Shown here piece after piece: positions 6,277-9,484 of a DNA stretch of 9,484 nt. The DNA lies in the NCBI GenBank assembly GCA_021731215.1, contig JAKFXU010000070.1:1-9484 (forward strand). Direction: 5' to 3'. The DNA comes from Rhodoferax sp. (lineage in GTDB: Bacteria; Pseudomonadota; Gammaproteobacteria; Burkholderiales; Burkholderiaceae_C). Position 1 is the first letter of the stretch, and every line of letters begins with the position of its first letter. The translations under genes and the position numbers were made by a program. The notes beneath the pieces are model-generated. The model did no database searches. It was not told the DNA's origin and worked only from the letters and a program-made list of their open reading frames with translations.

Positions 6277-6927
6277 ATGCCAACTGCCAAAAAAATAGCC
6301 ACGGTGCTTGCCACACCGCCTTACTGGGAAGACGCCTGCAAGCACCTGATGAAAAAAGACCGGGTGATGAAGCGGCTCATTCCCCAGTTTGGTGACGCCT
6401 GCCTGCAAACCCGGGGCGATGCCTTTGTCACGCTGGCGCGCAGCATCGTGGGGCAGCAAATTTCGGTCAAGGCGGCCCAGACGGTGTGGGACCGCTTTGC
6501 GCTGTTGCCCAAAAAGATCACGGCCGGCAATGTGCTCAAGCTCAAAGTGGACGACATGCGGGGCGCCGGTTTGAGCGCGCGCAAGGTCGAATATCTGGTG
6601 GACCTGGCCTTGCATTTTGACGGTGGTGCGGTGCACGTGAAGTCCTGGGAGGCCATGGACGATGAGGCTATCATCGCCGAGCTGATCGCCATTCGCGGCA
6701 TTGGCCGCTGGACCGCCGAGATGTTTTTGATCTTTCACCTGATGCGCCCCAATGTGTTGCCGCTCGATGACGTGGGCCTGATCAATGGCATCAGCAAGAG
6801 CTATTTTTCGGGCGACGTGGTCAGCCGCAGTGATGCCCGCGAAGTGGCCGCCGCCTGGGCTCCTTTTTGCAGTGTGGCAACTTGGTATATTTGGCGCTCG
6901 CTTGATCCACTGCCAGTGGAATACTGA
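6277..6927 (+). CDS. DNA-3-methyladenine glycosylase, AlkA-type HhH-GPD family
   Basis: This is a base-excision repair enzyme that should remove alkylated purines by cleaving the N-glycosidic bond. Its 216 residues form the HhH-GPD core. An early helix carries ARSIVGQQISVKAA (54-67). The helix-hairpin-helix IRGIGRWTAEMFLIF spans about 139-153. The catalytic aspartate lies in LPLDDVGLI (D164/D165; D165 aligns with E. coli AlkA D238). It lacks the N-terminal TBP-like domain of E. coli AlkA (282 residues). It also lacks the C-terminal four-cysteine cluster of the MutY/Nth branch, so it is a minimal AlkA-like protein. It lies 45 nt after cysS and 13 nt before accA, and is probably co-transcribed with both. 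An adaptive (Ada) response role is not indicated, since no ada or ogt gene is beside it. Confidence 0.9.
   Translation: MPTAKKIATVLATPPYWEDACKHLMKKDRVMKRLIPQFGDACLQTRGDAFVTLARSIVGQQISVKAAQTVWDRFALLPKKITAGNVLKLKVDDMRGAGLSARKVEYLVDLALHFDGGAVHVKSWEAMDDEAIIAELIAIRGIGRWTAEMFLIFHLMRPNVLPLDDVGLINGISKSYFSGDVVSRSDAREVAAAWAPFCSVATWYIWRSLDPLPVEY
6883..6891 (+). promoter_or_regulatory. Candidate extended -10 promoter upstream of accA
   Basis: TGGTATATT (TG 6883-6884, then TATATT 6886-6891) matches the extended -10 pattern TGnTATAAT at all but one base. It lies within the 3' end of the glycosylase gene, about 50 nt before the accA start. The -35 region is poor. It could give accA expression independent of cysS. 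Confidence 0.35.
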
Positions 6928-6929
6928 AT

Positions 6930-6933
6930 AGGA
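6930..6933 (+). promoter_or_regulatory. Shine-Dalgarno supporting the GTG start of accA
   Basis: AGGA (within AGGAAAA) lies 7 nt before GTG 6941. This, plus alignment of the following KKTFLDFEQ to the usual AccA N-terminus, supports the GTG start. Confidence 0.7.
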
Positions 6934-6940
6934 AAAGTTT

Positions 6941-7918
6941 GTGGCCAAGAAAACATTTCTCGATTTTGAGCAAGCCGTTGCCGAACTCGAAAACAAGATT
7001 GAAGAACTGCGCTATGTGCAGACCGAGTCGGCGGTTGATATTTCAGCCGAGATTGACCAGTTGGCCAAGAAAAGCCAGCAACTTACCAAAGACATCTACA
7101 GTGATTTGACACCCTGGCAAATCACCAAGATTGCCCGCCATGCCGAGCGCCCCTACACGCTCGATTACGTCAACGAAATCTTTACCCATTTTGTGGAATT
7201 GCACGGTGACCGCCATTTTGCCGATGACCTGAGCATTGTGGGCGGGCTGGCGCGCTTCAATGGCACGCCCTGCATGGTGCTGGGCCAGCAAAAAGGACGC
7301 GACACCAAAGAGCGCGGTTTGCGCAACTTCGGCATGAGCAAGCCCGAGGGCTATCGCAAAGCCTTGCGCCTCATGAAAACCGCTGAAAAATTCAAGCTGC
7401 CGGTCTTCACCTTTGTCGATACGCCGGGTGCCTACCCCGGCATTGATGCCGAAGAACGCGGACAGTCAGAGGCCATTGGCCGCAACATTTTCGAGATGGC
7501 GCAGCTCGAAGTCCCCATCATCACCACCATCATCGGCGAGGGCGGTTCGGGTGGTGCCCTGGCGATTTCGATTGGCGACCAGGTGCTGATGCTGCAGTAC
7601 TCGATTTATTCGGTCATCAGTCCCGAGGGCTGTGCCTCCATCCTCTGGAAAACCTCGGACAAGGCGCAGGAAGCGGCCGACGCGCTGGGCATTACGGCGC
7701 ACCGGCTCAAGGCGCTGGGCTTGATCGACAAGATCGTCAATGAGCCGGTCGGCGGCGCGCACCGCGACCACAAGCAGATGGCCGCCTTTCTCAAGCGCGC
7801 CCTGAACGACGCCTTGCGCCAGGTCGGCGATCTCAAGGTCAAGGAGTTGCTGGACCGCCGCTACGATCGCCTGCAAAGCTATGGTCGCTTCATCGACACC
7901 AAGGCGGCGGCCAAGTAG
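6941..7918 (+). CDS. accA: Acetyl-CoA carboxylase carboxyltransferase subunit alpha
   Basis: AccA and AccD form the alpha2-beta2 carboxyltransferase that moves the carboxyl group from carboxybiotin to acetyl-CoA, making malonyl-CoA for fatty acid synthesis. The 325-residue product matches AccA end to end (E. coli has 319): [11 protein letters not shown] at the N-terminus, [24 protein letters not shown]-like [44 protein letters not shown], the oxyanion-forming [11 protein letters not shown] (199-209), [11 protein letters not shown] and GGAHRD. The start is GTG with a good ribosome site. No accD, accB or accC is in the window, which is normal because accA usually stands apart. The TAG stop is in the same frame as the downstream tilS, with only six sense codons between. 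Confidence 0.98.
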   Translation: MAKKTFLDFEQAVAELENKIEELRYVQTESAVDISAEIDQLAKKSQQLTKDIYSDLTPWQITKIARHAERPYTLDYVNEIFTHFVELHGDRHFADDLSIVGGLARFNGTPCMVLGQQKGRDTKERGLRNFGMSKPEGYRKALRLMKTAEKFKLPVFTFVDTPGAYPGIDAEERGQSEAIGRNIFEMAQLEVPIITTIIGEGGSGGALAISIGDQVLMLQYSIYSVISPEGCASILWKTSDKAQEAADALGITAHRLKALGLIDKIVNEPVGGAHRDHKQMAAFLKRALNDALRQVGDLKVKELLDRRYDRLQSYGRFIDTKAAAK

Positions 7919-7936
7919 CGGCTGCCTAGCTCGCGT

Positions 7937-8899
7937 GTGACTGCCACGCTGCTTGCCGCCATGGCGGCCTTCGAGCCCGCGTTGCCGCTGGCAGTGGCCT
8001 ACAGTGGCGGGGCCGATTCCACCGCCTTGCTGCTGGCCTGCGCCGAAAAATGGCCGCGCCAGGTGCAGGCCATCCACATTCACCATGGCGTGCAGGCCGC
8101 CGCTGACGACTTCGAGCGCCATTGCCAGGCGGTTTGCGCGCAACTTGAGGTGCCGCTGACGGTCACAAGGGTGGATGGTCGCCACGCGCCGGGCCAAAGC
8201 CCGGAAGACGCGGCGCGCCGGGCCCGCTACCAAGCTTTCGAGGCACTAGCCATCGACGAAGATGCTCACAAGACTCTAAAAAGCATAGCGATTGCGCAAC
8301 ACGCCGATGACCAGGTGGAGACGCTGCTACTGGCGCTGAGCCGGGGCGCCGGCTTGGCCGGCTTGAGCGCCATGCCCTCAAGCTGGGTCCGCGGCGGCAT
8401 TTGCTACCACCGCCCCTGGCTGCGGGTGAGCGGCGCCGACATCCGGGCCTGGCTCGCCGGCCGCGGCGTGGCCTATATCGAAGACCCGAGCAATGTCAAC
8501 CAGCAGTTCACGCGCAACCGCATCCGCGCACGGCTGCTGCCCGCGTTGCAGGCCACTTTCCCGCAATTTCGAGACACCTTTGCCCGCAGCGCCGCGCATG
8601 CGGCGCAGGCCCAGGCGCTGTTGCTGGAGCTGGCCGTGCAAGACCTGGCGCTGATCGGCACGCCGCCGGTGATTGCCAAGCTCCAGCGTTTGAGCCGCGC
8701 GCGCCAAGCCAACGTGTTGCGCCACTGGTTGAACACCGCTTTTGACACCGTGCCCAGTGCCGCCCAACTGGCCGAACTGCTGGACCAGCTTGATGCCTGC
8801 CGCACGCGCGCGCACCAGATTCGCATCAAGGTAGGTGCGGGCTTTATTGAGCGCAGCGGTGTCGCGCTGCATTGGTACAATTGTTCGGTTTTGCTCTAA
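7937..8899 (+). CDS. tilS: tRNA(Ile)-lysidine synthetase TilS
   Basis: TilS converts C34 of the tRNA-Ile CAU anticodon to lysidine using ATP and lysine, switching decoding from Met to Ile; it is normally essential. The PP-loop ATPase motif SGGADS is at 23-28. Further signatures are HIHHGVQ (47-53), AQHADDQVETLLL (120-132), EDPSN (182-186) and FTRNRIR (191-197), followed by a helical substrate-binding domain. At 320 residues it is shorter than E. coli TilS (432) and lacks the C-terminal domain, like the compact Aquifex enzyme. I chose GTG 7937; an in-frame ATG at 7961 would still leave the PP-loop intact, and neither has a clear Shine-Dalgarno. Residues about 105-117 are encoded by an AT-richer stretch with codons rare in this window (CTA, ATA) and look like a small insertion. 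It lies 18 nt after accA and 12 nt before lysC. Confidence 0.93.
   Translation: MTATLLAAMAAFEPALPLAVAYSGGADSTALLLACAEKWPRQVQAIHIHHGVQAAADDFERHCQAVCAQLEVPLTVTRVDGRHAPGQSPEDAARRARYQAFEALAIDEDAHKTLKSIAIAQHADDQVETLLLALSRGAGLAGLSAMPSSWVRGGICYHRPWLRVSGADIRAWLAGRGVAYIEDPSNVNQQFTRNRIRARLLPALQATFPQFRDTFARSAAHAAQAQALLLELAVQDLALIGTPPVIAKLQRLSRARQANVLRHWLNTAFDTVPSAAQLAELLDQLDACRTRAHQIRIKVGAGFIERSGVALHWYNCSVLL
8873..8881 (+). promoter_or_regulatory. Candidate extended -10 promoter for lysC
   Basis: TGGTACAAT (TG 8873-8874, TACAAT 8876-8881) matches the extended -10 pattern TGnTAnAAT. It lies in the last codons of tilS, and transcription would begin about 24 nt before the lysC ATG. No good -35 is present at 17 nt, as is common for extended -10 promoters. 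Confidence 0.4.
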
Positions 8900-8911
8900 A
8901 AAATTCTTCCA

Positions 8912-9484
8912 ATGGCATTGATCGTTCACAAATACGGCGGCACGTCGATGGGTTCCACCGAACGCATCCGCAATGTCGCCAAACGCGTTGCCAAGTGGGC
9001 GCGTGCCGGCTACCAGATGGTGGTCGTTCCTTCCGCCATGAGCGGTGAAACCAATCGTTTGCTGGCGCTGGCCAAAGAGTTGGCGCCCATCAAAGCCACC
9101 GACTCGTACAGCCGCGAGCTCGATATGCTGGCCGCCACGGGCGAGCAGGCCTCCAGCGCCCTGCTGGCGATTGCGCTGCAGGCCGAGGGTCTGGAGTCGG
9201 TCAGCTACGCCGGTTGGCAAGTGCCGATCCGTACCAACAGCGCTTACACCAAGGCCCGCATCGAGTCGATCGACGACGCCCGCGTGCGCGCTGATCTGGA
9301 CGCCGGCCGGGTCGTCATCGTCACCGGTTTTCAGGGGCTCGACGAACTGGGTAATATCACCACCCTCGGGCGTGGCGGTTCAGACACTTCGGCCGTCGCG
9401 GTGGCTGCTGCCATGAAGGCCGAGGAATGCCTGATCTACACCGATGTGGATGGCGTCTACACCACCGACCCGCGTGTGGTGCCG
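8912..9484 (+). CDS. lysC: Aspartate kinase, N-terminal part (cut by window end)
   Basis: Aspartokinase phosphorylates L-aspartate, the first step toward lysine, threonine, methionine and diaminopimelate. The window holds 191 codons of the amino-acid-kinase domain and the frame is still open at the last base. Signatures are [10 protein letters not shown] (5-14), [13 protein letters not shown] (38-50), [11 protein letters not shown] (76-86), [22 protein letters not shown] (139-160) and [12 protein letters not shown] (177-188). The regulatory ACT domains would lie to the right. The symbol follows the single lysC-type aspartokinase usual in Burkholderiales, though other aspartokinase isozymes share this domain. 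The start ATG has no Shine-Dalgarno in the 12-nt gap after tilS, which holds an A/T-rich stretch. A candidate extended -10 promoter lies just upstream. Confidence 0.95.
   Translation, partial: MALIVHKYGGTSMGSTERIRNVAKRVAKWARAGYQMVVVPSAMSGETNRLLALAKELAPIKATDSYSRELDMLAATGEQASSALLAIALQAEGLESVSYAGWQVPIRTNSAYTKARIESIDDARVRADLDAGRVVIVTGFQGLDELGNITTLGRGGSDTSAVAVAAAMKAEECLIYTDVDGVYTTDPRVVP

Noticed and set aside
6244..6996. Minus-strand open frame opposite the DNA glycosylase
   Set aside because: It covers the glycosylase and both flanking gaps but shows no family motif or ribosome site.
7466..9220. Minus-strand open frames opposite accA, tilS and lysC
   Set aside because: All three plus-strand genes are confidently identified; the antisense frames are compositional.
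1..9484. Mobile element, prophage, CRISPR, toxin-antitoxin or defence system
   Set aside because: Every gene is a recognisable housekeeping or envelope gene, and I found no transposase, integrase, direct-repeat array or small gene pair of that kind.

Overview
The window looks like chromosomal housekeeping DNA from a GC-rich betaproteobacterium of the Burkholderiales, most likely Comamonadaceae (Rhodoferax/Polaromonas-like). This is judged from protein flavour and gene order recalled from memory, not from a search. Ten protein genes fill almost all of it: eight complete and two cut by the window edges. I see no tRNA or rRNA gene, insertion sequence, prophage gene or CRISPR array, and no gene-free stretch longer than 300 bases.

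Layout. Bases 1-414 (+) hold the C-terminal end of a probable DUF349-family protein. It converges on, and overlaps by 11 bp, a five-gene minus-strand cluster spanning 404-4669. In transcription order the cluster is: a secreted TPR protein with an NTF2-like tail; a secreted YkuD-fold L,D-transpeptidase/carboxypeptidase of Csd6-like architecture, with the same kind of tail; a periplasmic cyclophilin (ppiA-like); a cytoplasmic cyclophilin (ppiB-like); and lpxH for lipid A synthesis. The last four genes are packed with a 4-bp overlap, a 3-nt gap and a 1-nt gap, which suggests one operon with an envelope theme: peptidoglycan trimming or crosslinking, periplasmic folding and lipid A. A candidate sigma-70 promoter lies at 4742-4768 (-).

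A 185-bp divergent intergenic region (4670-4854) separates this cluster from a plus-strand run: cysS (cysteinyl-tRNA synthetase), an AlkA-type HhH-GPD DNA glycosylase, accA (acetyl-CoA carboxylase alpha subunit), tilS (tRNA-Ile lysidine synthetase) and the start of lysC (aspartate kinase), cut at the right edge. The gaps are 45, 13, 18 and 12 nt, so co-transcription is plausible. Extended -10 motifs just before accA and lysC suggest extra internal promoters.

Most of this is conserved core metabolism. The parts most worth a second look are the envelope module inserted into the widely conserved lpxH-ppiB/cysS divergent neighbourhood, the NTF2-like tail shared by two adjacent secreted proteins, the Csd6-like enzyme whose reaction cannot be settled from sequence, and several small expression features: a convergent overlap with a strong stem-loop, a 12-codon mini-ORF before the glycosylase, and accA and tilS lying in the same frame separated by one stop codon.
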